64,000 bases of DNA from Streptomyces sp. SAI-135 (GTDB lineage: Bacteria; Actinomycetota; Actinomycetes; Streptomycetales; Streptomycetaceae). Below, one piece after another: positions 41,754 to 49,963 of this stretch. How positions within the stretch are numbered: the stretch's first letter is position 1; each line of letters begins with the position of its first letter. Where the stretch lies: assembly GCF_029893805.1 (NCBI RefSeq), contig NZ_JARXYP010000002.1, positions 8,246,001-8,310,000 on the forward strand, in the 5' to 3' direction. Position numbers and translations under genes: made by a program. Under the pieces are notes generated by a model, which was not told the DNA's origin, searched no databases, and was given only the letters and a program-made list of their open reading frames with translations.

Positions 41754-41999
41754 ATGCCAGCTCTCAATGTGGAGTTCAGCGATCGCGAGCTAGAGGACCT
41801 GCGCCAGATCGCCAAGGAGCGCGGTACGTCGATGAAGGCCCTCGTGCGTGAGGCCGCCGCGGCCGACATCGCCCGGCACCGGGCCCTTCAGGAGGGCGCG
41901 GAGGCGTTCCGGCGCTTCTTCTCCGCCCACGCCGACGAGTTCGCCGCCGCCTTCCCGGAGGACGAACCGGCCGCCAAGGGCGCGGGGCGGGTCGCCTGA
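41754..41999 (+). CDS. Ribbon-helix-helix antitoxin-like protein
   Basis: An 81-residue protein. The first half (MPALNVEFSDRELEDL to GTSMKALVREA) has the strand-helix-helix pattern of CopG/Arc-type DNA binders, and the second half is helical and acidic, suitable for holding a toxin. A Fic-like toxin gene follows after 3 bases. It probably neutralises the toxin and represses the operon through CGGTACCG sites upstream. Confidence 0.75.
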   Translation: MPALNVEFSDRELEDLRQIAKERGTSMKALVREAAAADIARHRALQEGAEAFRRFFSAHADEFAAAFPEDEPAAKGAGRVA

Positions 42000-42002
42000 C
42001 CG

Positions 42003-42380
42003 ATGGCTTCCGTCGTCCACATCGACGTGCCCTGGCTGCTCCAGCGGCACGAAGAGGTCCTGCCAGACCAGCCCACGATCAACGACTTCTCGGCCCTGGT
42101 CGCCGCCGTCGCCCGGCACCGCGTCGACCCGCCCCGCCTCGGCGTGGACTCCGACCCGGCCTGGCGCGCCGCCGCCCTCCTGCACACCCTGGCCCTGCTC
42201 AAGCCCTTACCGTCGGCCAACGCCCGCTTCGCCTGTGCCACCGCCGTGGCCTACATGTTCGTCAGCGGCGTCGGCATCGACCCGCCCTACGGCGCCCTCG
42301 TCGACCTGGCCCGCGATCTGATCTCCGGCAAGACCGACGTGTACGGCGCGGCCGACCGGCTGCGCTCCTGGCAGATCTGA
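42003..42380 (+). CDS. Fic/Doc family toxin component
   Basis: A 125-residue protein of a Fic/Doc-like family often annotated in streptomycetes as the toxin of a Fic-type toxin-antitoxin pair. The region equivalent to the Fic motif HxFxxGNGR reads HTLALLKPLPSANAR: the His and the final Asn-Ala-Arg remain, but the Gly-Asn-Gly is altered. AMP or phosphate transfer to a target such as EF-Tu is therefore uncertain. A rare TTA leucine codon at 42207-42209 makes expression dependent on the bldA tRNA, as known for streptomycete developmental genes. It is transcribed with the antitoxin. Confidence 0.72.
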   Translation: MASVVHIDVPWLLQRHEEVLPDQPTINDFSALVAAVARHRVDPPRLGVDSDPAWRAAALLHTLALLKPLPSANARFACATAVAYMFVSGVGIDPPYGALVDLARDLISGKTDVYGAADRLRSWQI

Positions 42381-42922
42381 GGAGGCCGGGGCGCGCAGAA
42401 GGTCCCGAGCAGGACGCGAGTGCCCCGGCCGGACGCCGACCACCTCGCCCCCGGGGCCGCCGACCGAGGGCGGGAGGAACGGGGTCGGCGGCCGGGGTGT
42501 CGCGCGGAAGAGCCGCCGTCCCGCGCGGGGGCCTCCGAGAAGGGCCGACTCCAGTGGACTACCGCTCACCGCCCCGGGGGAGCGTGCGCGGTGCTCCGGC
42601 GCGTGCGCGGGTTTCACACGGGGCGCACGGAATGTCGAAAGCCGGTGCGAGGGCACGCAGTTGCGACTTCGTCTGACCATCTTTCAAAGTGATGCGGATG
42701 TTGCCCGGGTGCCTTGTTGGCCGTGAGTGACCTGTGCAAGGGTGAACCACCTGTGTGGGGGGCAAGGCCGGGTCGCATTCGTCCCGTGGGGAACCGGGTC
42801 GGAGGGGCGCCGGCGAATTCGTGCTTCCCACCCTCGCGTCCGAAAGGAATGCCCCTTCGGCACTCCTTTTCGGCAGGGGAACTTTCTGTGAGTCCCATGT
42901 CCGTGGGAAGGAAACCCGCTCA
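42381..42922. other. Intergenic region upstream of the second sigma/lectin gene
   Basis: These 542 bases contain no supported gene. The first part is GC-rich and featureless to me. The second part holds GTGCCTTGT (42709-42717) and the 17-bp motif at 42728-42744, both shared with the upstream region of the first paralog, and GGGAAGGAAA before the GTG start. Confidence 0.5.
42728..42744 (+). promoter_or_regulatory. Shared upstream motif TGACCTGTGCAAGGGTG (copy 2)
   Basis: It differs at one base from the copy at 29495-29511. It lies 179 bases before the gene start here against 154 bases in the first locus. Confidence 0.5.
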
Positions 42923-44539
42923 GTGCCAACCCCCCACCCCCCGCTCCCTCCTTACCCGCCGCCCGGCGGCGCCTCGGGAGAATCCGACGAGGATCTCGCC
43001 GCCCGCCTCAGGGGCCGCCCCGACGCCGAGGCCACCCAGGCCGTCGCCCTGCTCATGGCCCGCCACTGGAAGCCGGCCCACGAATACGCGGTCATCTGCC
43101 TCGCCTCCCCGTCCGAGACCGCCACCATGGTGGCCGCGGCCGCCTTCCACCAGGTCCTGGACCGGCTCGCGCTCGGCGAACCGGCCCTCGCGCTGCGCCC
43201 CAGAACCCTCGTGGCCGTGCGGGACACGGTCAAGGAGTGGACGGCCGAGGACCGGACGACCGGTGTTCTGCCGGACCTGGTGAAACCGAACGGCGGCCGC
43301 GGGATGCGGGCCGCCAAGTCCATGACCCCCGAAAACCGCAAGCTCGCCGAGCGCTCATTCCAGTCCCTTCCCGGACTCGCCCGCTGTCTGCTGTGGCACA
43401 CCGAGGTGGAGGCGGAGTCGATAGCCGTGCCCGCCGCGCTCCTCGGCATGGACACCGAGACCGCGTCGGCCACACTCGAACAGGCGCGTGAAAAATTCCG
43501 CGAAGGGTGTGTACATGCCCATCGGGAACTCGCGCCGACGAAGGACTGCCGCTTCTACAACCGCCTCCTCGACGTTCCCATTCGCCGCGGCGGAGCCCTG
43601 TTGCCGGATGTCCAGCAGCATCTCGCGGAGTGCCGATACTGCCGTTCCGCCGCGGAACAACTGAGCCATTTCGAGGGCGGTCTGGGCATCCTGATCGCCG
43701 AGTCGGTGCTGGGCTGGGGTGCCCGCCGCTACCTCGAACTGCGCGCCGGGCGTACGCCCCCGACGGCGGCCCGCGGCCGGGGTTCCGGCCGGCACGGCGC
43801 GGCACGCCGCCGCATCCTCGCGCGCATCCCGGCGCCCGGCCGCCGCGCTCCCGGCGAGGGCGGGGGCCTGCGGTCGTCCCGGACGCTGCTCACCGGAGTG
43901 GGCCTCACCTCCGCGGGCCTCCTCGCCGCCATGCTCGCGGCCGGCCTGTGGTCGCACGACGGCGGTGCCGACCCGGCCGCCTCCACCAGCGCCACCGGAG
44001 GAGACCCGACCCCGGACACCGCCACCCCCACCCCGGGCACCGCCCAACTGCCCACCGCACCGGCGGTGACCCGGCTGCGCAACGCCGCCGCCGACCTCTG
44101 CCTCGACATCCGGGGCACCGTGAGGGCGGGCGCGGCCACCGAACTCGCCGCCTGCTCGACCGACCTGACACAGCGGTGGTCGTACGGCATCGACGGGCTG
44201 CTGCGCAGCGAGGCCAACCCCGGGCTGTGCCTGGACTCGCACAAGGACGCGGGCGTGGTCGTCCTCGGAACCTGCGCCGACGAGAAGGCGCAGCGGGCCG
44301 ACGACGTGCGCTACGACCTCACCGTGCAGGGGGAGTTACTGCCCCGCTGGGACGAGCGGCTCGCCCTCGCGCCCACCGCCGAGGACCCGGGTGCCGACGT
44401 CGTCGTCAAGGTCCGCGACGGCTCGGACCAGCAGCGGTGGCTGGCCGACGCGGCCACCGGCGCCAGTCCCGGCTCGCTGTCGGTCACCGGGAGCGAGGGC
44501 CCGCAGGCCCGGCCCGCCGAGCTCACGGACCGGATCTAG
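42923..44539 (+). CDS. ECF sigma-like/zinc anti-sigma/ricin B-lectin fusion membrane protein (paralog 2)
   Basis: A 538-residue paralog of the protein at 29.7 kb with the same order: Pro-rich start, sigma region 2-like (about 50-110, LMARHWKPAHEYAVI), region 4-like (about 145-205, ARCLLWHTEVEAES), zinc anti-sigma-like HLAECRYC (about 233-241), membrane helix (about 320-342) and ricin trefoil (about 383-512, QRWSY and QQRWL). It lacks the Pro/Thr linker and Gly/Tyr tail at the C-terminus. The GTG at 42923 has GGGAAGGAAA upstream. A TTA codon at 44336-44338 predicts bldA dependence, unlike paralog 1. The role as a sugar-responsive regulator is an inference. Confidence 0.75.
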   Translation: MPTPHPPLPPYPPPGGASGESDEDLAARLRGRPDAEATQAVALLMARHWKPAHEYAVICLASPSETATMVAAAAFHQVLDRLALGEPALALRPRTLVAVRDTVKEWTAEDRTTGVLPDLVKPNGGRGMRAAKSMTPENRKLAERSFQSLPGLARCLLWHTEVEAESIAVPAALLGMDTETASATLEQAREKFREGCVHAHRELAPTKDCRFYNRLLDVPIRRGGALLPDVQQHLAECRYCRSAAEQLSHFEGGLGILIAESVLGWGARRYLELRAGRTPPTAARGRGSGRHGAARRRILARIPAPGRRAPGEGGGLRSSRTLLTGVGLTSAGLLAAMLAAGLWSHDGGADPAASTSATGGDPTPDTATPTPGTAQLPTAPAVTRLRNAAADLCLDIRGTVRAGAATELAACSTDLTQRWSYGIDGLLRSEANPGLCLDSHKDAGVVVLGTCADEKAQRADDVRYDLTVQGELLPRWDERLALAPTAEDPGADVVVKVRDGSDQQRWLADAATGASPGSLSVTGSEGPQARPAELTDRI

Positions 44540-44573
44540 GGACTCCGCTCGTGGATCTCGTGGTGGCCTCCCC

Positions 44574-45752
44574 TCAGGAGGGGGCCTCCACGAGGTCGTC
44601 GGGGCCGACCGTGGCCGGGCTCGCGTGTCCGGAGAGGGCGAGCGTGAGGTCCAGCTCGGCGAGCAGGCAGCGGATCACGTGCTCGACGCCGGCCTGTCCG
44701 TCCAGGCCGAGGCCGTAGACGTACGGACGGCCGAGGAGCACCGCGCGGGCGCCGAGCGCCAGGGCCTTGAAGACGTCGTCGCCGGTGCGGACACCGCTGT
44801 CGAAGAGCACGGTCAGCCGGTCGCCGACCGCCGCCACCACCCTCGGCAGCGCGTCGGCCGCCGCGACGGACCCGGCGACCTGCCGGCCGCCGTGGTTGGA
44901 GACCACGACCCCGTCCATGCCGGCGTCGGCGGCGAGGCGGGCGTCGTCCGGGTGCAGGACGCCCTTGAGGACGATCGGCCCGTCCCAGTGCTCCCTGAGC
45001 AGCGCGAGGTCGGGCCACGTCTTGCCGGGATCGGAGAACATGCCGACGAAGTGCAGCACGGCCGCGTTCGGATCCTCGTGCACCGGCTTGGCCAGGCCCG
45101 CCTGGAAGGCCGGGTCGGAGAAGTAGTTGGCGGTGCCCACCCCGTGCAGGAACGGCAGATACGCCTGGTCGAGATCGCGGGGCCGCCAGGACAGCAACGG
45201 GGTGTCCAGGGTGACGACCAGTGCCGTGTACCCCGCCGCCTTGGCCCGGTGCAGGAAACTCAGGGCCACCTGCGGGTCCTTCGGCCAGTACAGCTGGAAC
45301 CAGCGCTCGGCGTCCCCCATCGCCTCGGCGACCTGCTCCATCGGCGTGCTGGCGGCGGACGACAGGATGTAGGGCACGCCCTGTGCCGCCGCGGCCCGCG
45401 CCGCCGCACGCTCCGCGTCCGGGTGCATGATCGACAGGACGCCGACCGGTGCGAGGGCCAGCGGGGCGGGCAGCGGCCGGCCCAGCACCTCGACGGACAG
45501 GTCGCGTTCGTGGACGTCCCGCAGCATGCGCGGGACGATCCGGCGCCGCTCCAGCGCCGCCCGGTTCGCCCGCGCGGTACTGCCGTCGCCCGCGCTGCCC
45601 GCCACGTAGCCCACGGGTCCCGGGCCGAGGCGCTGCTCGGTGAGCTCCTCCAGCCGGGTCAGGTCGGTGGGCAGCCGGGGCACCGCACCCGACATCCCGT
45701 TCAGATAGATCTCGTACTGGAAGTCCGCCCAGTGCCTGGCCATCCGCCGCAA
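44574..45752 (-). CDS. FMN-dependent alpha-hydroxy acid dehydrogenase (lactate 2-monooxygenase-like)
   Basis: A 392-residue flavoenzyme of the alpha-hydroxy acid oxidase family (TIM barrel with FMN). The catalytic His and Arg are in VVSNHGGRQVAGS, QLYWPKD and LVVTLDTP line the FMN site, and VLFDSGVRTGDDVFKALALGARAVLLGRPYVYG binds phosphate. Length and N-terminus (FQYEIYLNGMSG) resemble lactate 2-monooxygenases, but related dehydrogenases cannot be excluded. The TTG at 45752 has GGAG at proper spacing; an ATG three codons later does not. The operon with the hydrolase upstream is probable. Confidence 0.85.
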   Translation of the reverse strand: MRRMARHWADFQYEIYLNGMSGAVPRLPTDLTRLEELTEQRLGPGPVGYVAGSAGDGSTARANRAALERRRIVPRMLRDVHERDLSVEVLGRPLPAPLALAPVGVLSIMHPDAERAAARAAAAQGVPYILSSAASTPMEQVAEAMGDAERWFQLYWPKDPQVALSFLHRAKAAGYTALVVTLDTPLLSWRPRDLDQAYLPFLHGVGTANYFSDPAFQAGLAKPVHEDPNAAVLHFVGMFSDPGKTWPDLALLREHWDGPIVLKGVLHPDDARLAADAGMDGVVVSNHGGRQVAGSVAAADALPRVVAAVGDRLTVLFDSGVRTGDDVFKALALGARAVLLGRPYVYGLGLDGQAGVEHVIRCLLAELDLTLALSGHASPATVGPDDLVEAPS

Positions 45753-45800
45753 CCGCCTCTCCTCGTCGGGTGCGCCGACGATATCGGGGGCGGCCCCTGG

Positions 45801-46502
45801 TCAGGAGGGGGAGGCCGGGCCCAGGCCGGCGAGAATCCCTGCCAGTTCGGCCGGCCGGGAGAACATCGGCCAGTGTCCGGTGTCGATCTCGACCAGCTCC
45901 CAGTGCCCGCTCTTCACCAACTCCGCCACGACGGGCGGCGGTTCCTCGTCGTCGAGGCGGCACTTGACGTACGTCGCCGGGAGTTCGCTCAAGGGCCGGG
46001 TGAGGACGGCGGGTTCGGTGAGCGTCGCCCCCGGGTGCGGGCACGAGCGGTCGATGATCCGGGCGATCTGCTCGTCCGTGAGCCCCTGGCCGGCGAAGTG
46101 GTCCGCGGGGGCGGGCGGCCAGAAGCCGTCGTGCTCCGCCACGGCCTCGCGGATGTGGTCGCTCTCCCACCCCGACAGAAACGACTCGCCGTCCACGGGT
46201 ACTTCGGAGTCCACGAAGACCACCCGTGCCAGCCGGTCACCGATCCGAGCGGCCGCCTGCCCCACGGGGACACCCGCGTAGCTGTGCCCGACCAGCACGA
46301 CCTCGCGCAGGTCGAGGCGCTCGACCTCCTCGACGACGTCCCGCACATGGGTCTGCTGCCCCGCGGGGACGCCCCGCTTCTCCGCGAGACCCGACAGCGT
46401 CAGCGGATGGGGCCGGTGGCCGGCCGCGCGCAGCTCGGCCGCGACCTCGTCCCACGCCGACGCCGACAGGCGCGCTCCTGCCACGAGTACGAAATCAGTC
46501 AT
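45801..46502 (-). CDS. Alpha/beta hydrolase
   Basis: A 233-residue alpha/beta-hydrolase. The nucleophile elbow is VGHSYAG (Ser near residue 73), HLTxSG-like TLSGLAE follows the first strand, and TGHWPMFS carries the catalytic His; the Asp is probably in VDSEVP or later. It resembles salicylate esterase-type plant and bacterial hydrolases, substrate unknown. The ATG overlaps the stop of the NCS1 permease gene (ATGA), so the permease and hydrolase are coupled and may act on the same imported compound. Confidence 0.83.
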   Translation of the reverse strand: MTDFVLVAGARLSASAWDEVAAELRAAGHRPHPLTLSGLAEKRGVPAGQQTHVRDVVEEVERLDLREVVLVGHSYAGVPVGQAAARIGDRLARVVFVDSEVPVDGESFLSGWESDHIREAVAEHDGFWPPAPADHFAGQGLTDEQIARIIDRSCPHPGATLTEPAVLTRPLSELPATYVKCRLDDEEPPPVVAELVKSGHWELVEIDTGHWPMFSRPAELAGILAGLGPASPS

Positions 46503-48067
46503 GCCCGCAACGTAGCCGACGGCACCGAAGGTGCCCCGGGCCCGGTGACCGGCGGCACCGGTACCTCGACGGTGCGCGCCAGCCGGGGCCCCTCGGGCCC
46601 GTACACGGCCCGCGGTTCGGGGAAGAGCCGCAGCAGCGTCAGGAACAGCACCGCGGCCACCACCAGCGACAGCGGCAGGCTGATGTCGACGCCGTTCGCC
46701 AGATCGCCCAGCGGGCCCACGAACTGCCCCGGGATGTTGGTGAACAGCACGCCGAGCACCGCGGCCACCCACCACGCGGTCATGCCCCGCCAGTTCCAGC
46801 CGTGCGTGAACCAGTAACGGCCGCCGCGCTGACGCCGGTTGAAGACCTGGAGGGCGTCCGGGTCGTACCAGCCGCGCCGGGTCCAGAAGCCCAGCATCAT
46901 CACCACCATCCACGGGGTGGTGCAGGTGATGATCATCGTGGCGAAGGTCGAGATGGACTGCACGAGGTCGAGCCCGAAGCGTCCGACGAAGATGAACACG
47001 ATCGACAACACGCCCACCAGCAGCGTCGCCTGAACCCGTGACAGCCGCGGGAACACCGAGGAGAAGTCGAGGCCGGTGCCGTACAGGGCCGTCGTGCCGG
47101 TCGACATGCCGCCGATCAGCGCCAGCAGGCAGACCGGCAGGAAGTACCAGCCCGGCGAGATCGCGAGCAGTCCGCCGACGAAGTCCGGGGCGGCGGGATC
47201 GACGTAGTCGGGCGCCTTCGCCGCGATGATGCTGGCCGTGGCCAGCCCGAAGACGAACGGCACCAGCGTCGCGAGCTGGGAGAGGAACGCGGCGCCCATC
47301 ACCCGGCGGCGCGGGGTGCCGGCCGGGATGTAGCGCGACCAGTCGCCGAGGAACGCGCCGAACGACACCGGGTTCGACAGCACGATCAGCGCCGCGCCGA
47401 TGAACGACGGCCAGAACAGGTCCTTGGTCGCCGCGTCCGCCGTATCCGTGAAGACGCCCGCGTACGACGCGTCGAAGTCGCCCGCGAAGGCGATCGCGCC
47501 CAGCAGGAAGAGCACGGTCGCCGAGGCCACCGCGACCTTGTTGACGAACAGCATGAACCGGAACCCGTACACGCACACGGCGAGGACCAGACCGGCGAAC
47601 AGCGCGTACGCGAGGGCGTACGTCAGATCATCGCGGCTCAGGCCGAAGAGCCGGTGCGCGCCGCCGACCAGGGCGTCGCCGGAGCTCCACACCGAGATGG
47701 AGAAGAACGCGATCGCCGTCAGGAGGGAGAGGAAGGAGCCGACCACCCGGCCGTGCACGCCGAGGTGAGCGGAGGAGGAGACGGCGTTGTTGGTGCCGTT
47801 GACCGGGCCGAACACCGCCATCGGGCACAGGATCAGCGCGCCGACGAGCACGCCGAGGAGGGTGGCGGCGAGCCCCTGCCAGAAGGAGAGCCCGAAGAGG
47901 ATCGGGAAGGCGCCGAGGACACAGGTGGAGAAGGTGTTCGCGCCGCCGAAGGCCAGGCGGAACAGGTCGAGCGGGGTCGCGGTGCGGTCCGCGTCGGGGA
48001 TGCGCTCCACCCCGTGGGTCTCGACCTCGGTGAGGGACTGCTCGGCGGTGCCGGACTGCGGGGACAA
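46499..48067 (-). CDS. NCS1 family nucleobase/cytosine permease
   Basis: A 522-residue transporter of the NCS1 family (cytosine, purine, hydantoin, thiamine-type permeases) with about 12 helices. Conserved elements include FGPVNGTNNAVSSSAHLGVHG, SNPVSFGAFLGDWSRY and a long final WWVAAVLGVLFTN. The substrate is not certain. The start is uncertain: the TTG at 48067 follows GGAG by 7 bases and gives a normal N-terminus, whereas longer frames would add an unlikely Arg/Pro-rich segment. It is coupled to an alpha/beta hydrolase. Nested palindromes lie upstream. Confidence 0.85.
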   Translation of the reverse strand: MSPQSGTAEQSLTEVETHGVERIPDADRTATPLDLFRLAFGGANTFSTCVLGAFPILFGLSFWQGLAATLLGVLVGALILCPMAVFGPVNGTNNAVSSSAHLGVHGRVVGSFLSLLTAIAFFSISVWSSGDALVGGAHRLFGLSRDDLTYALAYALFAGLVLAVCVYGFRFMLFVNKVAVASATVLFLLGAIAFAGDFDASYAGVFTDTADAATKDLFWPSFIGAALIVLSNPVSFGAFLGDWSRYIPAGTPRRRVMGAAFLSQLATLVPFVFGLATASIIAAKAPDYVDPAAPDFVGGLLAISPGWYFLPVCLLALIGGMSTGTTALYGTGLDFSSVFPRLSRVQATLLVGVLSIVFIFVGRFGLDLVQSISTFATMIITCTTPWMVVMMLGFWTRRGWYDPDALQVFNRRQRGGRYWFTHGWNWRGMTAWWVAAVLGVLFTNIPGQFVGPLGDLANGVDISLPLSLVVAAVLFLTLLRLFPEPRAVYGPEGPRLARTVEVPVPPVTGPGAPSVPSATLRA

Positions 48068-48120
48068 GGGGGCTCCAGCGGGGAGTACGGCGGTGGAGCG
48101 CGGGGTGGCGCGGCGGGGGA

Positions 48121-48169
48121 GGACGGTCCGGGCACACCGCGGGGTGTACGGCGTACACGGAGACCGTCC
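48121..48169. promoter_or_regulatory. Nested palindromes upstream of the NCS1 permease
   Basis: GTGTACGGCGTACAC (48144-48158) is a perfect 15-bp palindrome. It lies inside an outer inverted repeat GGACGGTC (48121-48128)/GACCGTCC (48162-48169). Together they occupy the region 55-100 bases before the start, where an operator would be expected. Confidence 0.5.
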
Positions 48170-48223
48170 TGCTGGGGTGTGCCGACGGTACGGCCGGTCC
48201 ACGTTCCGCGGCCAGTGGACGTT

Positions 48224-48787
48224 TCATCCATCTTCAGGGCCCCCGGTGGAGGATTCGGCCACCCCCTCGGTGTCGGGCCCGCGCTCGCGCACCCGCTGGA
48301 CGTGCTCCAGGGACTCGCGCAGCTCGGAGAGCCAGTCGTCGGTGTGCCGCTGGACCAGCCGGACGCACCAGGCGAGCGCGTCGCTGCGGCTGCGGGCGAC
48401 CCCGCCGGCGATGAGGGTGTCCAGGACCTGGCGCTCGGGCTGGCGCAGCCGGGTCATCACGGGCGCGGCCACATGCGTGAACAGGGCGCGCTCACCGTCG
48501 CACTCCACGCCCCAGGACACCTTGCGGCGGAACTGGTGCTCGGCCTCGCGGGCGACCGCGACCCGGTCCTCGCGGGTGCGCTCCCGGAACTCCTGGATCC
48601 GGCCCTGTACGGCCGCCTCCCGCTCGGCGCCCGAGACGTCCCCCGTGAGCCGGGGCCCGGGGATGCGGCCGATCACGGTGATCTCCTCGCGGTCGGCGAC
48701 CACCTCGACCAGGGCTTCGAAGAGGTCGTCGGGCAAGCGGCCGGTGAACCAGCCGCGCAGCTTCTCTCGCTGTTCGTCGGTAATCAT
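48224..48787 (-). CDS. Conserved hypothetical protein
   Basis: A 187-residue acidic soluble protein without a domain I can name. It is helical with an Arg/Glu-rich central part (residues 60-90), a segment LRQPERQVLDTLIAGGVARSRSDALAWCVRLV that could form a ribbon-helix-helix-like DNA contact, and a disordered C-terminus. The ATG at 48787 lies within an AT-rich stretch with TAATC/GATTA arms and may be on a leaderless transcript. It is separated from the permease gene by a gap carrying the nested palindromes. Confidence 0.65.
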   Translation of the reverse strand: MITDEQREKLRGWFTGRLPDDLFEALVEVVADREEITVIGRIPGPRLTGDVSGAEREAAVQGRIQEFRERTREDRVAVAREAEHQFRRKVSWGVECDGERALFTHVAAPVMTRLRQPERQVLDTLIAGGVARSRSDALAWCVRLVQRHTDDWLSELRESLEHVQRVRERGPDTEGVAESSTGGPEDG

Positions 48788-49109
48788 GTAATGACGATTA
48801 CTCCACGCCCTCATGAACGCAAGGGGCCGTGACGAGGTGTGCCGACAGCTGAAGCGGAATGTTTCAGGCCTATTGCCGAGGCGGGGTAATCAGGCCATCC
48901 GGCCGGATCGGGCGATCAAGAACCGCCGGGTTGAGGGGCTCAGCTGTTCGGATGATGTGACTTCACGCCACTGATTCAACACGCAAGGTTACTGAAAGCT
49001 GTGGGGTCGATGTGAAGTTCGGGCCGGGACTCGGCAGACTCGCGCTCGCCGCTCCGGCACCGACCGAGTCGGAGGGCACACCCTCGAATCCAGCGGAAGG
49101 ATGCACACA
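48788..49109. other. Intergenic region upstream of the subtilisin inhibitor
   Basis: These 322 bases separate the divergent hypothetical and inhibitor genes. The sequence is less GC-rich from 48850 to 49020. No promoter consensus is convincing and no gene is seen. Confidence 0.4.
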
Positions 49110-49538
49110 ATGCGGAACACCGCGCGCTGGGCAGCAACCCTCGGCCTCACGGCCACCGCCGTCTGCGGGCCCCTGACCGGGGCCGCCCTCGCCGAACCGG
49201 CCGCCGCCCAGGGCCTGTACGCACCGTCGGCCCTGGTGCTCACCCTCGGCCACGGCGAGAGCGCCGCCGCCGTCACCCCGGAACGCGCCGTGACCCTGAC
49301 CTGTGCCCCGACCTCCTCGGGCACCCATCCGGCCGCGACCGCCGCCTGCGCCGAACTGCGTGCCGCGCAAGGGGACTTCGACGCCCTCGGGGCCGGCTCC
49401 GACGCCATGTGCACCAGGGAGTACGACCCCGTCGTGGTCACGGTCGAGGGCGTCTGGCGGGGCCAGCGCGTCTCCTACGAACGCACCTTCGCCAACGAGT
49501 GCGTGAAGAGCTCCTACGGGACCGTCTTCGCGTTCTGA
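49110..49538 (+). CDS. Subtilisin inhibitor-like secreted protease inhibitor (SSI family)
   Basis: A 142-residue secreted protein of the streptomycete subtilisin-inhibitor family. Signal peptide to about residue 30 (AALAEPAAAQG), then the mature inhibitor of about 110 residues with SALVLTLGHGE and TLTCAP. The reactive loop MCTREYDPV places Arg at P1 (SSI itself has Met), which predicts action on trypsin-like as well as subtilisin-like proteases. The ATG at 49110 has GGAAGG at 9 bases; the ATG 9 bases upstream touches that site. A strong terminator follows. Confidence 0.9.
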   Translation: MRNTARWAATLGLTATAVCGPLTGAALAEPAAAQGLYAPSALVLTLGHGESAAAVTPERAVTLTCAPTSSGTHPAATAACAELRAAQGDFDALGAGSDAMCTREYDPVVVTVEGVWRGQRVSYERTFANECVKSSYGTVFAF

Positions 49539-49630
49539 AGACCGGGGTCGCGTGGTACCCGTGACCTGCCCGGGGGGCCCGCAGTTGGGGAGTGCCGCCC
49601 CTCTCACGGAACCCCGTGATCCCGCACCGA

Positions 49631-49665
49631 GGTCCGGCGGACGGAGTGGGGCCGTCCGCCGGACC
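49631..49665. terminator. Strong hairpin between SSI gene and the CDGSH operon
   Basis: GGTCCGGCGGACGG (49631-49644) and CCGTCCGCCGGACC (49652-49665) form a perfect 14-bp stem with a 7-base loop. It lies between convergent transcripts and could end both. Confidence 0.75.
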
Positions 49666-49747
49666 CTCGGGTCACATGCCTTCCTCCCCTAAGGGCAGCA
49701 CGGTCGTCGGACTCCCGTGCCATGGCCGCCCCGCATCGACTTCTTGG

Positions 49748-49963
49748 CTATGAACGGGTCCGCTCACGGTGGCTGGTGTCGCACCACGGATAGCGTCGAC
49801 TGCGCCGGCAGGTGCACAGTGCCACCCGGAAGCGGTCGGAGGCGACCGTGGAGCCGTCCTCCAGCTCCACCTCCACGGGTCCCTCCACGAGCAGGGGGCC
49901 GCGGTGCTGGACCCGGATGCGGCACGGCCGGTCGGAGCCGGAGTCAGAGGGGGAGTTCGGCAC
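49748..49963 (-). CDS. CDGSH iron-sulfur domain protein
   Basis: A 71-residue CDGSH-type protein. CTCRRSRRYPWCDTSH supplies the three Cys and one His that hold a 2Fe-2S cluster (C-x-C, then C-D-x-x-H). The upstream part RIRVQHRGPLLVEGPVEVE forms the beta strands of the fold. The GTG start lies 20 bases inside the end of the methyltransferase gene, so it is the third gene of an operon with a redox enzyme and a methyltransferase. It may carry an electron or an iron-sulfur cluster for the first enzyme, an inference. Confidence 0.82.
   Translation of the reverse strand: MPNSPSDSGSDRPCRIRVQHRGPLLVEGPVEVELEDGSTVASDRFRVALCTCRRSRRYPWCDTSHRERTRS

Noticed and set aside
45801..48067. Hydrolase-NCS1 pair as a known hydantoin or allantoin pathway
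   Set aside because: No hydantoinase, allantoinase or carbamoylase gene is nearby, so the substrate cannot be named.
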